DNA from: Paramacrobiotus metropolitanus
Taxonomy: Eukaryota; Tardigrada; Eutardigrada; Parachela; Macrobiotidae
Length of the DNA stretch: 64,000 nucleotides
Assembly (NCBI RefSeq): GCF_019649055.1
Contig: NW_026570279.1
Span: 310,001 to 374,000 of the forward strand
Reading direction: 5' to 3'
In this document: piece by piece, positions 45,510 to 57,441 of the stretch
Layout of the letters: the number at the start of each line of letters is the position of its first letter
Numbering within the stretch: position 1 is the first letter of the stretch
Program-made: the position numbers and the translations under genes
The notes under the pieces: model-generated
What the model was told of the DNA's origin: nothing
The model's database searches: none
Seen by the model: the letters and a program-made list of their open reading frames with translations, nothing else

Positions 45510-46711
45510 TTAAATTTTGTCGCTATGTTCACCGATAAATTTTCCAGCCTTTTGCTTGAGAGCCTTCAAACCTCTCTCCTTCGCAAATGTAAGATAGCGC
45601 AACGCATTGTCTACACTTAATGCACTGATCATGACGTTTTCGCAGTGCAGCCGCAGATCATCCATACCATATTTATCAGCTGCGTCAAACAGATCGGGGA
45701 GATTCTCGGCCGGAAGTTCCAGTGGGCCACACGCATAGGCAGACGTGATCAGAGCCTGCAAGACAGCTCCGTCCACATCCTTGACGCTGCATTCTCCCGA
45801 CATTTTCTCCTTTATCTGATCTTCGAACATGGCGGCAAACACCGGCGACTGAGCAGCCAGCATAACACGATGCACGGCGAAAGATTTCCCATCACGCGAA
45901 ACCAGTTGGCAATCCGCTAGCTGGCCACTTCGTAAGAGGTCGCCCAACTTGTGCAGAAGCCGATTTCGGCAAGCATCGAACGATTGTTTCTCCGAATCTT
46001 TCGCGTAAAACTCCAGCTTCACATGAATCACGGTTCCGGGACGGATAACATAGTGGGTGCTTTCGTAGTAATCGTGATCGTGAGCGGCGTCTACCGGAAT
46101 CGATGACGGGCCGATTGATATTTCTGACTCACCATGCCATCCGGTCGAGCCGATGACCACGTTGTATGTAGTTCCATGGCGACCACTGTCAATTAAAAAT
46201 TTAAAATGCGACAAAATAAATCACACGATCACAGATTCTGTACAAGGCACTTTGCTGTACAAGGCAGTTACTGTGCCGCTGGATGAACTTGAACCACAGA
46301 GTCCGGTGTACGGAAAATTCTTACTGCACAATATGAGCCAAAAGCAGACTCATAACGCGGTTAATAAGTTCAAAATAAATAGTAAAATTGCGTGAGTTAC
46401 ACGAACCTTGTGCCACTAACGGTACATTCAACGAGCAGGTTTTCCCGGCAGGATAATACGCCCTTCTCGCATGTTGGTGTAACGCTGAAAGTGGAGGTTG
46501 CGAGAGACTGGTTCATCACCAGTGACACTTTCCAAGGTGTCGGTGGAATGCTGAAATATTTGTGGGCATTGACCGTTTCTGGCTTGATGATCGCTGTATA
46601 TGTCGTCACCAGTGCCTGGTACGATTTGTCGAAGTGCTCCACCGGAATTTCGAAATACCAGACGGTGGGATGCAGACAGGATGGCGCTGCCTTTGGAGTT
46701 TCGTCAGCCAT
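45510..46711 (-). CDS. MATH-BTB protein (SPOP/TDPOZ-like), intact
   Basis: Two exons, 46711-46407 and 46185-45510, give an unbroken 326-aa protein (donor GTTCGT, acceptor gacag). Exon 1 begins MADETPKAAPSCLHPTVWYF and carries the MATH N-terminal half (NAHKYFSIPPTPWKVSL). Exon 2 continues GTTYNVVIGSTGWHGESE, then BTB (LADCQLVSRDGKSFAVHRVM, FAAMFEDQIKEKMSGECSV, LITSAYACGPLELPAENL) and ends KQKAGKFIGEHSDKI. This copy is the most diverged of the intact set in its MATH half, where substrate choice would lie, and it is not part of the duplicated block. Confidence 0.9.
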
Positions 46712-47298
46712 CCTGAGAAAACTGCTGCAACAAACGTTAGACGGTTAGAGACAGCAACTGGCTCCAAGAAGAAAGTCAATCAGCCGATGGACAATAAACG
46801 ATAGAATGATGGTGGAAATAATCAGAGAAATTGCTTTATGGTGATCATACAATAAACAAAATATAAGTAAACACTAAACATCCAAAAAGCATCAGCTTAA
46901 GTAAGCACGATGCAGTACGTACAACGCGCTGTGAGAACGCGTAAATGTCTTCTATGATTTTGCCGCCTAGTTCCGCTGCTTAATTAACAGTATGGGTGAG
47001 TGACGAGGACTTGTAACTTTGTCGGAATTCTTGCCGATGAGTGAAATGACGTGGGTTATGACAGATCGACGGCCAGAGTAATCGCAAAATACCATCGCGC
47101 ATTAGTAAGCAAAAGCGCGAGTCACAAATTCACCGGTCGTCGTTTAAGACGGCGGCGATTCTAACTACTTCATACTTGTAAGTTTCATGAGATGCTTATA
47201 GCAGTCAGTACAATACACCGCATTCAACTATCGGATGTCGGTTGCTCAACATTGTACACAATAAAATGCCGCATATATGTAGCTTGCTAACTGAACAA
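46712..47298. other. Intergenic, no gene seen
   Basis: 5' flank of the minus-strand MATH-BTB gene. No coding signal. Confidence 0.45.
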
Positions 47299-48017
47299 GT
47301 CTGACCAGGGCACATGGGGGTCCTCCAAATTCAGAAAAATTTCATATTTTGTAAAATGGTAGTATACTATCGTAGTATGCTTAAAAAAATATTTTCATCT
47401 GCCATGGTCAAGGGGGCGTGGCAAGACAGTATTTAAAAGTTCGCGTATTATCACATACTATGCAATGCAGTGAGCGGAGTTATTCGTATTTAGTTTTATA
47501 TTGAATTTTTACTGTAGCACCGTGAACTTTTGCAGCGGTCCAGTTGTCTTGTAAACGATGCCCACGTGCGGCAGCTAGTGTCATTGCTGCCAGTACACAT
47601 TTTCGAAAATTTTTTATCAGTTAGTATTGTATGTACGAGTAAACCGTGCAAAAAACTTCTTTTACTAATTAGCAGATATGTACTCGTACTGCATTTCATA
47701 ACAGATTTTCGAAAATGTGTATTTAGGCAGCAGTGACACGAGTCGCCGCACGTGGTCTTCGTTTACATCACCCCTCAACAGTTTCAAAAGTTCACGGTGC
47801 TACAGTAAAAATTTAATATAAAACTAATTACGAATAACTCCACTCACTGCATTGCATAGTATGTGATAATATGCAAACTTTTAAATGCTGTCTGGCCACG
47901 CCCTCTTGACCATGGCAGATGAAAATATTTTTTTAACCATACTACGATAGTATACTACCATTTTACAAAATATGAAATTTTTCTGAATTTGGAGGACCCT
48001 ATGTGCCCTGGTGAGAC
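47299..48017. mobile_element. 719-bp near-complete palindrome (foldback MITE)
   Basis: Left arm from 47299 (GTCTGACCAGGGCACAT) and right arm read back from 48017 (GTCTCACCAGGGCACAT) match along almost the whole element: CTCCAAATTCAGAAAA, GTAGTATACTATCGTAGTAT, CATCTGCCATGGTCAAG, and further in AGTTCACGGTGCTACAGTAA and GTGCGGC-GAC/GTGTCA, CACATTTTCGAAAAT. Only a short AT-rich centre (about 47615-47695) is unpaired. No coding capacity. A lone left arm is found at 5890-6132. Confidence 0.92.
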
Positions 48018-48974
48018 AGTAAATTTTAAACAACGCGAATAAGAACGCAAAACGCGATTCACAAGAACATCCGCGCACTCGCTAATTGCTGACTGAGCAG
48101 CGCAACACGGAACCAAGCGATGTTTTTTTCAGATCATTTCAGGGTTGAAATTGTGGTTCCGTGTGTGTTTGCACAAATGAACGTTAACAAATACGGTGGG
48201 GCGTTTCTTCTTGTTTTATTCTTAGACAAATATGCACCATAAGCAGATGCATTGCATTGTTTTAATTAACAGAGCGCTAGATCGTTTTGTTGAATATCGG
48301 CAAACAAACGTTGTAAGCTGACGGTTAGGAACGTCGGTATGCAAAACTCACAATCTTGACCTTTCTCGCAAATAGCGGAAGATTCGGTTAAACGATCCTG
48401 GTCTGAGTCTGGTCAGCCAGTCCTGTTAAGGATTAGCGGCACCAAAACAGTAAAAGTGAATCGACATTTACATACAACAGTGTTAAAGGAACAAATTCAG
48501 TGGACGATAATGACGAAAGTAACTTGCGAATCGTAGTCCACAAAACTGTATCATCTGGTTCCATTTTACCTCGTCTCTATATTTTGTTATGTACACGTTG
48601 CCGTGGAGCGGCGCCCGGAAGACAGTAGAATGCCGTAGCGAAAGCTGCAAGTAGGGAGATATCCGAACACGTCCGCGTCAGATCAGCATACACTTGGTAA
48701 CATTAGAATCCTTAGAATTTCAGCTATTTTCTTCGACAATCAAAACACCCCCAGATAAAGAACTCGACGGGCCCGCCGGATGATTGCCGAAAGTGGTATT
48801 TAACGCGACACGCGAACTTGTATACGAGTACGGAAGACGCTTGCATCAAAAACCTGAAAGTTTATGGACTTCTAAAGCCGAACGTGACCTCCAGTCACAT
48901 ACCATTGGACTTTACATGGATTTGGGAGGGGTTCCATGCGCTGTCGCAAAAAGTGATCATAAAGTTGATACGAA
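48018..48974. other. Intergenic with one orphan frame
   Basis: A 76-codon frame at 48784-49014 reads PKVVFNATRELVYEYGRRLH, weakly like the last part of the retrotransposon protein (AKRFVYEIGKRI). I do not call it a gene. Confidence 0.35.
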
Positions 48975-49400
48975 CGGACCCGAATTTTCATTATTTCTTG
49001 CAAATGTAGAATAAGTATCACTGTATCAATATCACTGTATCAGTATCAAAATTTATAATCCTCTTAAAATTTGCAGAATGTTTGGAGTTCTCGGTTCTTT
49101 TTCGAAAGGAATTACGTGTTCCTGACATTAAAATCGCTACATAAAAAATCCATCTAAAACGAATTTTTTGATATGCTGTACGTGTTTATAGTGTGCCACT
49201 GTCGCATTCCGGCCGTAACGATGCCGGTAATATGTAGATTCTGTCTGCCTTCAGCCGAATCGTGCCCAGAAGGGTGACATAGTGCCCGTTTTGCTACTTT
49301 TACGGTTTATGGACAGTACTGTTACGAACGGCATTCGCGAAATTTAAACATTAATCAAATCTAAGAAGTAATATCGCCTGTGGCAGATACGTGTTAGTAC
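48975..49400 (+). repeat. Direct repeat, copy upstream of the M13 gene
   Basis: It matches 53378-53800 in the same orientation in patches: ATTTCTTGCAAATGT-GAA-TAAGTATCA, CACTGTCGCATTCC, ATTCTGTCTGCC-TCAGC, TAATCAA-C-AAG, AATCATCGCCT-like. Much diverged. It brackets the M13 gene with the second copy. Confidence 0.65.
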
Positions 49401-49529
49401 AAGCCCATCCGAAAACAAGAGCACTACTATGCGTGAGAAATCACTGCATGCCGCGTATCTGGCTTAAGCCGATCTCAACGGTGAATTCTCACGAATAGTT
49501 GTGCTCTTGTTTCCGTATGGGCTTGTACT
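49396..49529. mobile_element. 134-bp foldback element
   Basis: Arms AGTACAAGCCCATCCGAAAA-CAAGAGCAC and its inverted copy (GTGCTCTTGTTTCCGTATGG-GCTTGTACT) pair over about 40 bases. It sits about 190 bases before the M13 start and is absent from the matching position at about 53.8 kb. Confidence 0.82.
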
Positions 49530-49717
49530 TCCTTCCTGCCATAAGAACCGTTACATTTTGCGAAAGCATTCTGGTGACTATTGCTGGTTACAACGCAACG
49601 ACGGATGTTAGCAACCGAACCTGCTCAGTCTTTTTCCAGCCCTGAAGAAACATTATCAGTTTTTAAGAAGTCTCAAACAATTTTCCTATCCATGTGTTAC
49701 GGAGAAAAACGAAAACA

Positions 49718-52700
49718 ATGCTCCTCATGCTAGTTATTGGATTCGGGTTCGGTGTTGGTAGCATAGCAACAACCGACAACCAGCAATCGTCAAAGTCTAT
49801 TTGCACATCTGAGCCATGCCAAAACGTTGGTACGTATAAAACCCGCAAATAATTCAGGAGATGCAGTAAATATGCGGAGATCAATTGTTAGCGGTGATTT
49901 CCTGAGCCGATCATACGAGAATAAATTTCTGATAAAACTGCTTTTTGAATTTTTTTTGGTTGCCAATGACTAAGTCGACAGGTATTCAGTGATTTATTTT
50001 GCGATTCTTTCAGCCCGCGATATAATCTCCACTATGGATGCGACCGTCGATCCCTGCGTGGATTTCTACGCTTACGCGTGCACTGTATGCTGACTGGGCA
50101 CTGACTGATACGCAATACCTTTAGTATCGCGCTTTTGTTTCCAGTGCAGTATTTTATGGTCTGGTGGCGATCGGTTAACTCTGTTACTGACATAACGGAT
50201 TTAAAACAAAAATACCGAACATTGTTACAGTTCGTGTGGCATACAAGAAAAGCCTTTATTGTGTTGGTGCTGACTTCATTTTATTTTTCAGAACTCTTTG
50301 AAAGTAGAAACTACAGCAATCCCACTGAAAAGAAAGCAATAGATATCTACAACCAGTGCACCAACCGAACGCACGATATTGGTAAGCAAAGCACGCGTCA
50401 ACTTGGCTAATCATTTATCCATTAAAAACTCCATACTTCCATGTTGTTCTTATTAGAAACGCTTCCGCTGTATAGCATTGAATAAGAAGCACAGCCGTCC
50501 ACTCCAGAGCGCGGCTACTTACTGTATTCTTCCGTTACATTGAGCCAGAAATTCAGTACTTCGAAGTATCTTATACGGTTGGGGCACGCTATACAACTCG
50601 TGCTCAATTTAAACAGAAAATATAGCAAACAACGACAGCTGGACTCTGGAGGCAGGCGGGATTCGGCATATAATTCCCAAAAATTTCTCTCAATTATCGC
50701 CATACTATACTGTTTTGACGGAACCTTTGTGTACTTTATTATGCTATGGACTTCCTCAGCAACGTCCCATGTCAGAAATAATTTTTACGTATTACGGCCG
50801 GTAGATCCCACTGGACCGCCTGGTCCACATAAAACTTTCTTATTACAAGCCGCACACTACAATGCGTGGCATTTCAAGCAAGGGCGTTTTTTTTTGCGAC
50901 GTCGTAAATACTAGAAGTATAGTAAACACGCTTCTGATGCCAGAAAAAACATCGCAGCACAAAAAGATAAAATTGATGATCAACAATTTAATAGCCCCAG
51001 GATTCCCTTACCAAACCTTGTTGCGCACCGTGGACGACATGCTGGGCGGAGGGTCACTCCTCGATGCCCATGCCAATGTGACCGCCTTTCTTCTGGAAGA
51101 CACTCTCATTCGGCTGCAGCAGAACAACATTCAGACTTTCGGCCTTCTGTACGTTGCCGACGATGTCGTGTCCGGCGACGAGCAGATCCTGTACCTAATG
51201 GCGCCCGAACGTTTTGTGCAGCGGGCCGCACGGTGGGAGCCAAGTGCATTGGAAAACGCTCATGTCAACAACACCATTAATAACACATTTGTTAAACTAT
51301 ATCGAGCTTGGGTTCCATTCGTGCAGAGTTTGATTGATGCCACTAATACGAGCGTCCAATGGTCCACTGTTGAAAGCCGGCTGGAGGGAGCCATCATGTT
51401 AGAAGCCGTGCTGAATGCGGTGCGCCTACAGGCCAGCCTTGATTCAGCGGGTTTACTTCTTCATAATAATTATTATGTTTTCAACTATTACGATTATTAT
51501 TATGATCATTATTTTGTTTCAAGAAAATATTATACTTCACCTTAGATTTGATTTTTTTTAAAAATTAAATCATCTTTGTAAAGGATTTTTGTCGATTGAT
51601 CAAAAGCTGTTTCACTTGTTCCTGATATAGTTCTTTGGCATTTTAATGAATTTTATTTAGGGTGCAACAGGAGACCTAGACGGTTCGAAGCGCATAACGT
51701 TCAGTGACCTTTCAACAGCGCCATACCGTTCACAGTTTCTAGCCAACTTTCTGTCGCTTTTCAACGCCATGCTCAGAGCTTCCAAGGTGAATTTCCAAGC
51801 CACAACGGCAACAACGTTAGGCGACACCAGAACAGCGTACCTTCTTCATCTGGACAAAACGATGGCGCAGCTGGAAGCGCAAGGCAACGCTGGACGGGCG
51901 ACAATGGCCGATTGGTTATGGTGGAGTGCCGTCCATCATTATCTCAATCAACGGACGGACCAGTGCGTCAAGCTCGTGAAAGAGGCCATGCCGTTGACCG
52001 TCTCGGGGATGTTCCTCAAGGCGTACATTCCAGACAGCGCACTACAAAGGGTCAGCAATAGCATAGGGCTTTTTAATTACTGAAAAACGATCGCTAATAA
52101 ATGGGTGGTACGAATGCACAAGCTTGTCTGGTAATTTCTGACGATTCAATACAGCGAAAAATTCAAAATAACGATGCATGCCAGATATTTTGATGAGCAT
52201 AATCGTAACTGCCTGGCGGAATGTGCTAGAAAACGGTCGGTGCAGTAAGGAGCAATCCAACTGCGAGCGCATCAGACAATGCGTTAAACGCAGTGACGTA
52301 GCACTGGTTTTAATCGCTAACTGTACCTTTACGTAGGAAATTACCCGACAAGCTGGCATCTGCACGTCTACTGATTGTTCTAACAACAAAATGCGAAGTC
52401 CATTAGAAAATTTGTTAGGTTCCGAGATTTCGTCAATTAGTCACCCGGGGCCGTTCTTTTTCGTAAGCGTAATTGTGGGAGTCCTGCTATAATGATGGCA
52501 GTACTGCGGAAGCGTTTTCGGGATGGGATTATAAACCGGGAAGTTCCGCTAATTTACGAAACACGGTCTTCATGGTTATTTCTGCTAAATAGGCGAAAGC
52601 GTTGACATCGGAAACTGCCAAAGGGGTTCGCGATGCGGTCCTTTTAAAAGCGGAATGGATGGACCGCGCAACGCAGGACGCAGCGGTGGACAAGCTGAAC

Positions 52701-52775
52701 CATACACTGCGGATGGTCGGTTATCCCGAAGATTTCTTGCGCAACTGGACAATTCTCGACAAACTTTATGAAAAG
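49718..52775 (+). CDS. M13 (neprilysin-like) peptidase, N-terminal half only
   Basis: M13 enzymes are zinc peptidases at the cell surface that cut small peptides. Exon 1 49718-49829 starts MLLMLVIGFGFGVGSIATT, a signal or anchor segment. Exon 2 50014-50084 has STMDATVDPCVDFYAYACT, the conserved start of the extracellular domain (DP-x-DF-YACG). Later exons: about 50290-50382 (SNPTEKKAIDIYNQCTNRT), about 50963-51450 (APGFPYQTLLRTVDDMLGGG... to RLEGAIMLEAVLNAVR), 51661-52050 (MADWLWWSAVHHYLNQRTDQ, CVKLVKEAMPLTVSGMFLKA), and about 52593-52775 (LKAEWMDRATQDAAVDKLNH, RMVGYPEDFLRNW). The last is the family's EWMD...IGYPD segment, which precedes the catalytic domain. The exon that should carry GG after YAC is unclear near 50142. 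After 52775 no HExxH or ENxxD motif is found on the plus strand before the next gene. So the gene is truncated, or its second half is missing from this locus. Confidence 0.75.
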
Positions 52776-54346
52776 GTCAGTAACCATACCAGTTATTTTG
52801 TGTTTTTCAAATTTTCTAAAAACGCTTCTATCCCATGACTAACTCAAATATGCAGCATTCAACACTGCTGCTAAGTCATTCGTGTTAAAGAAATAGAGAA
52901 GGTGTTTTCAGTGCGGAAGTCACCGAAAATAAATTTCGCTGATTTGGCTCGAATCATGACGTGATGAGCCGATATACTGCTTGCAGATTAAGATAAAAAC
53001 GGCATTTTCCGTTATTTATTATCTGCTTTCGCGTAATCCGGCTCGCTATGGCTGTTAGTCTGTTTCTATTGACTATTATTATTACTCGTACTGCAGCTGT
53101 AGTGGCTAAACTTCATTAACGGAGACTTTAACAGGTATTGGAAAACTTTTTTGTTAACTTCGAAAATTTTTATACTTCTTTTCTGATTGGATTTCTGAGA
53201 TAAAAATAATCAAACCTACTAGCAGAGTAGGAATCGAACCCAGGACATAAGAGCATAACAATTTCAAAATTTTTGAAATTCATTTTAAAAAAAAATTTGG
53301 GATTTCTTCGGGATCTTTGAGATGGCTGATCCGCTGTCACAGAAGATGGTCGTACAGCTGATACGATGGGGCTTTAAGCTAAACCGGAATTTCAATATTT
53401 CTTGCAAATGTTGAAATAAGTATCAGATCATCTTAGGTACAGTTGGAAGTTTCTGACTCTGTGTTTCGAAACGAACCGCAGGTTCTGGGCATTCAACCGC
53501 TAATGAAAACTTCCTGCAAAACGAAACTTGATGCACTGTAGAGGGGATATGCCTCTGTACTGTTATTAGGGCAACTGTCGCATTCCTACCCTAACGGTCC
53601 CGGTAAAACAGAAATTCTGTCTGCCATCAGCAACATTTTGTCTTATCGTGACCGGAAGGTACGTAGACATGGTGTCGGATTTTTTACTTTTACAGCTGGT
53701 TATCATTATTGCAAAAAACAAACATGAAATGAAGTTATCAATCAAGCCAAGGAAATCATCGCCTCTGGCAACTTCCACCAGTCCAAACTCCAAAGTGTCT
53801 TGTTAGTTAATCACAAATTTCTTTATCTTTCGAAATTTGTCACGCATTATTTCGAATCTGAGAAAAAGTCAAGCAGCTATTTGTTGTTAAAATTATCATT
53901 TGCAAATTAAAAAAGTAGTTGATCTTTTTGCGATATTGCGCGTCAAATTTTGTCGTAGAATCAATATGGTATGAAATACGAACGTTAACTGAACGGCTGA
54001 ACTGTTATTTTTATCTTTTATTGTATCCGCAGTTGGTCAGAATCGCAACTAAGTTTATGAAACAGGGAGTGTACATAACATAAACAAAGAGGAAAAAGAA
54101 ACAGGATTTCTAAAAAGATCACGAGAGCGAAGAACACGAGGATAGAAACAAAAATATCGCGTTCGCACATTTCATGTAGTAAGTCAGTTAAGCAGTCCTA
54201 CAACAAACACATAAGAAATTAAGTTTTAAGCAGTAGTGTCCGGTTATTGCAGTGATGATGGTTAATGCCGTTAAGAATCGATATGAAGATGTCAAGTACA
54301 AACACACGATGGTTCAATACGTAATTCATATAAATGCCACTAGCGC
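52776..54346. other. No gene; second copy of the M13 flank and a possible SINE scrap
   Basis: At 53378-53800 lies the second copy of the repeat described at 48975-49400. Near 53225-53250 the minus strand reads CCTGGGTTCGATTCCTACTC, which resembles a tRNA B box, but no A box or tRNA fold is present, so at most it is a tRNA-derived SINE remnant. The M13 catalytic exons expected here are not seen. Confidence 0.5.
53378..53800 (+). repeat. Direct repeat, copy downstream of the M13 fragment
   Basis: Diverged copy of 48975-49400. It may be the 5' flank of another, lost M13 gene copy. Confidence 0.62.
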
Positions 54347-56050
54347 TCAAATTTCACTGCTATGGTCATAAAGGAACTTTATGGCTTGCGTCTTCAACTT
54401 CTTTAAACCGCGTTCCTTCGCAAACAGGAGGTAGCGCAATGCAATGTCCACGTTGATCGCGCCCGTCATCACACTTTCGCAGTGGCTCCGCAGATCATCC
54501 ATATCATACTTTTCCGCAGCGTCATACAAGTCCGGCAAAAGGTCCGCCGGCAACTCCAGCGGAGCACACGTGTAGGCAAATTTGACGAGCGCCTCCAAGA
54601 CAACCCCATTGATATCGTTGATTGTGCAGTTCCCTGATGATTTCTCAGTCATGTTATTAACTGTATTGCGGTGACTCTCAAATCGCTACATCGCAGCCTC
54701 GCAGAACGGTCCAAAAGCCATAAAAATGGCAAGCGGTCTGAATCAGACCCATTCCTCCCTGCAAACCGTCTTCTGCGACGATCCTGCAGCACGGTCCAAA
54801 TCGCCTTTTTCAACCGGTAGGTATTCGTGTCCTGCAGCTCCCTGCTCCCTTTCAAAAAAGACACAGGGAAGGGCAGGTGTCCTGCAGCTCCCTTCTCCCT
54901 TTCAAAAAAGTCACAGAGAAGGGCAGGCCAGCTACCCTTCGCTCTACACGCGCTTTTAGCGGTTATTGTACATCAAATCTGTTGGTGCTGATGTGCTAAA
55001 CGCCTGCTATGTACTTTGTATATTCGCAAGCTTCTTTCAAAACGCAGCCTTTTCGGATCAGCCGGCAGAGAGCTGAGATGTAGCGGTATGCTGAGATGTA
55101 GCGTTCCGAGAGTCACCGCAATACAGTTATTCTCGAACATGGCAGCAAAGACTGGTGACTGCGCAGCCAGAACAGCACGATGCACGGCGAACTGCTTGCC
55201 ATCACGCGAGACCACCGTACAGTCAGTCACGCGCCCACTGTCCAGTAAAGTGCCGAATTTCTGGGCCAGATGATTCCGGCAGGAACCCAACGAACCTCCG
55301 CTGGTGTCCGTGGCGTAGAACGCCAACCTCATGTAAACCACGCTTCCCGGGCGAATTATTTGCCAATACTCATCATTTGCTTTGCGCTGCTCCGAAGGAA
55401 TCGACAAGTTACGCTTCGTCGTATCCGACTGAGGAGCCCAGCCTTCTGGACCGATTACCACGTCGTATGTATCTCCGAAGTGTAATCTGCAAATTAAAAA
55501 AATAAGCCGGATGAAGCAGGTTAAAGTGACTGCGCCTAAACGTGCAATAATAACGGAGAAAAAATTTATACGCGGAAAAAATTGTCTCCGTGGCTTGTTG
55601 CAAAATAAAAATTAATTTTAGTGAGGAATGCAGTATGAAGCATCGCACCAGGGCTGAGCTAGCGAAAGCTGCTCCTGCTGTTGCTTCGGGTGTACTGTAT
55701 TACGTATTGAGCACCACACTGTAATAATGATGAACGAACCCTGATCCGCTGACGGCACATTCCACGCGCAGAGATTCTTTGCTGGCAAGTAAATGCTTCG
55801 CGCAAGTTGGTCCAATTTGGTAGGTCGCGTTGCTACTGCCATAGCTCGTCACTATCGAGAGCTTCCAAAATGATGCCGGAACACCAAAATATTTTTGGAC
55901 ATGATGCGTGTCAAGTCTGATCGTGGCAGTATACGTCGTCGAATATGAGTGTTCTTGGTAAGTCTTCTCGAACTGCTCGATGGAGATCTCGAAGAGCCAC
56001 GCCGTAGGATGGAGGCAAGCTGGAGTTATAAGTAATGCTTCGTCAGTCAT
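54347..56050 (-). pseudogene. MATH-BTB gene disrupted by a MITE
   Basis: Exon 1 (56050-55740) begins MTDEALLITPACLHPTAW and holds the MATH N-terminal half, with two extra codons (EHSYSTTYTATI) compared with paralogues. Exon 2 starts at 55486 (HFGDTYDVVIGPEGW) and is intact through BTB up to SPVFAAMFEN, where a 470-bp MITE (54659-55128) interrupts it. The BTB frame resumes as MTEKSSGNCTINDINGVV and runs to 54347 (FLYDHSSEI). The insertion adds 473 bases with stops, so the BTB domain cannot be made unless the element is spliced out. No other lesion is seen, so the insertion is recent. This is the duplicated-block counterpart of 25068-26342. Confidence 0.88.
54659..55128. mobile_element. MITE, 470 bp, copy 2, inside a BTB domain
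   Basis: Ends AACTGTATTGCGGTGACTC and GAGTCACCGCAATACAGTT are perfect inverted repeats. Target duplication ATT (54656-54658, 55129-55131); because GTT precedes it on both sides, up to six bases could be counted. The interior matches 11004-11423 and has an extra internal tandem copy of CCTGCAGCTCCC-TCTCCCTTT. Confidence 0.92.
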
Positions 56051-56913
56051 TTCATAAAGCAGAATCAAGGCTAAACGTTTCAAAATTCCAAATAACAGTT
56101 ATCAATTATAATACTCTTTTAATTTAAACTGGCAGAAGTTACAGTGGATAATCCGTAAAAATATGAAGAACGCAAGAGCGTATATACCTATTTTACCGTA
56201 TACTATAAAATTCCAAACGAACGGTGGATTTGAAGCGAAGTGCGCATCGTGTTCGTCGTATTACTGTGGTTGCATCATTGTGTCCACTGTCCTGTACTAC
56301 TTAAATTTTTGCGTGCGTGGCCACTGGGTTGGCTTACATTCACACGGCAGTGACGGCACGCAAAGAAGGATCCGTTACACTTACATCCGTATATTAAAAA
56401 TCGAATCCTGAATCAGCCAAAAAATTACTAGGAACATAAAAAATGAAACGTTGGCATGCCTTGACAGACCGCTGCGCGAAGTAGGTACTATTAACTATTA
56501 AGTACAAGGTACTATGTAGTAAACCGTTACGTATTGATAATAATATATATATTTTCATCCATACGAGTACAGTAATTGATACATACTGTACGTGATAAAT
56601 CTGACAGTTGCTGTCGCAACGCAGTGTTTGTTTGAAATTCACACACGCGTCCAGTTTTGAGTGATCGACACGCACGTACAATACATACATGATAACATCT
56701 TAGTACGGCTTGAGACTGCCGCTGTTGCGTGCATACAACGTACTGAACTTCTGAATCTCGTTAATCTTTATCAACATCAATACAAAAGAATGTCCAAAAT
56801 CAAATTATACTTAGGAAGCCTTGCCTTTGTGCCGAAAAAGTACATGCCAGAGGCGGTCATAAATAAAATGACAACGACATAATAAATTTCTTCTGATTAA
56901 CAACGCAATTAAT
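56051..56913. other. Between the MATH-BTB copy and gene E
   Basis: No gene seen. The part from 56640 resembles the matching part upstream of gene A's 3' end (27850-28070). Confidence 0.45.
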
Positions 56914-57441
56914 TCAACTTTCAAATGCCCTTAATGTACCTAAAAATTGATCTCTACCGGCAAAATTTAGACTGTTCTCCGGTTTCTTCCTTAGGTCTCC
57001 AACACTGTGCTGCAGGGAATTTGCAATTTTCTGCTGCGTCATGGGTTTTCCGTTGTGAAACTTCGTCAGCTCTTCCTGTGTGGGACCAGGTGATTTTTGC
57101 TGAGAAGGCTTTCCAGAATCCTATAATAATAAAAGGTCAAATGTTGACACAGAAGAAAAGCTGGCACCTAATAAAGGTCTTATTGTTTTTTAGTATCGGT
57201 CAGAGAGATTGGTGGAAAAACCTACTACAGATGCCCTTACCGGATGTTTCACCTTTATGGAGGCGGCATGGGAAGGGAAGAGCTGGGAAAACATAGGTAA
57301 TCAAAAATATGCCCAGCACCGGCATATGTGCAGTCATGCTTACGAGAATGCGTTGACAACTATAAACTCAGAGACACCTACCAAAGCAGTTGTTATTATC
57401 GCCACGACAATAAAACGATTGATCCTATGAATCCCATTCAT
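56914..57441 (-). CDS. Gene E: small predicted secreted HTH protein, paralogue of gene A
   Basis: Three phase-0 exons give 102 aa: 57441-57382 (20 codons, MNGIHRINRFIVVAIITTAL, basic start and hydrophobic core; donor GTAGGT), 57282-57241 (14 codons, LFPSHAASIKVKHP; donor GTAAGG), 57120-56914 (68 codons plus stop). Exon 3 reads DSGKPSQQKSPGPTQEEL, then GKPMTQQKIANSLQHSVGDL (HTH core) and ends FLGTLRAFES. Identity to gene A is high over the proline-rich linker and the HTH, and every exon keeps its frame. That pattern of change (many substitutions, no frameshifts) suggests selection on the protein. As with A, export is inferred only from the first exon. Confidence 0.72.

Noticed and set aside
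47299-48017. Possible LTR pair
   Set aside because: The matching segments are inverted, not direct, and pair nearly to the centre.
53225-53250. tRNA gene on the minus strand
   Set aside because: Only a B-box-like T-arm is present; no acceptor stem, anticodon arm or A box.
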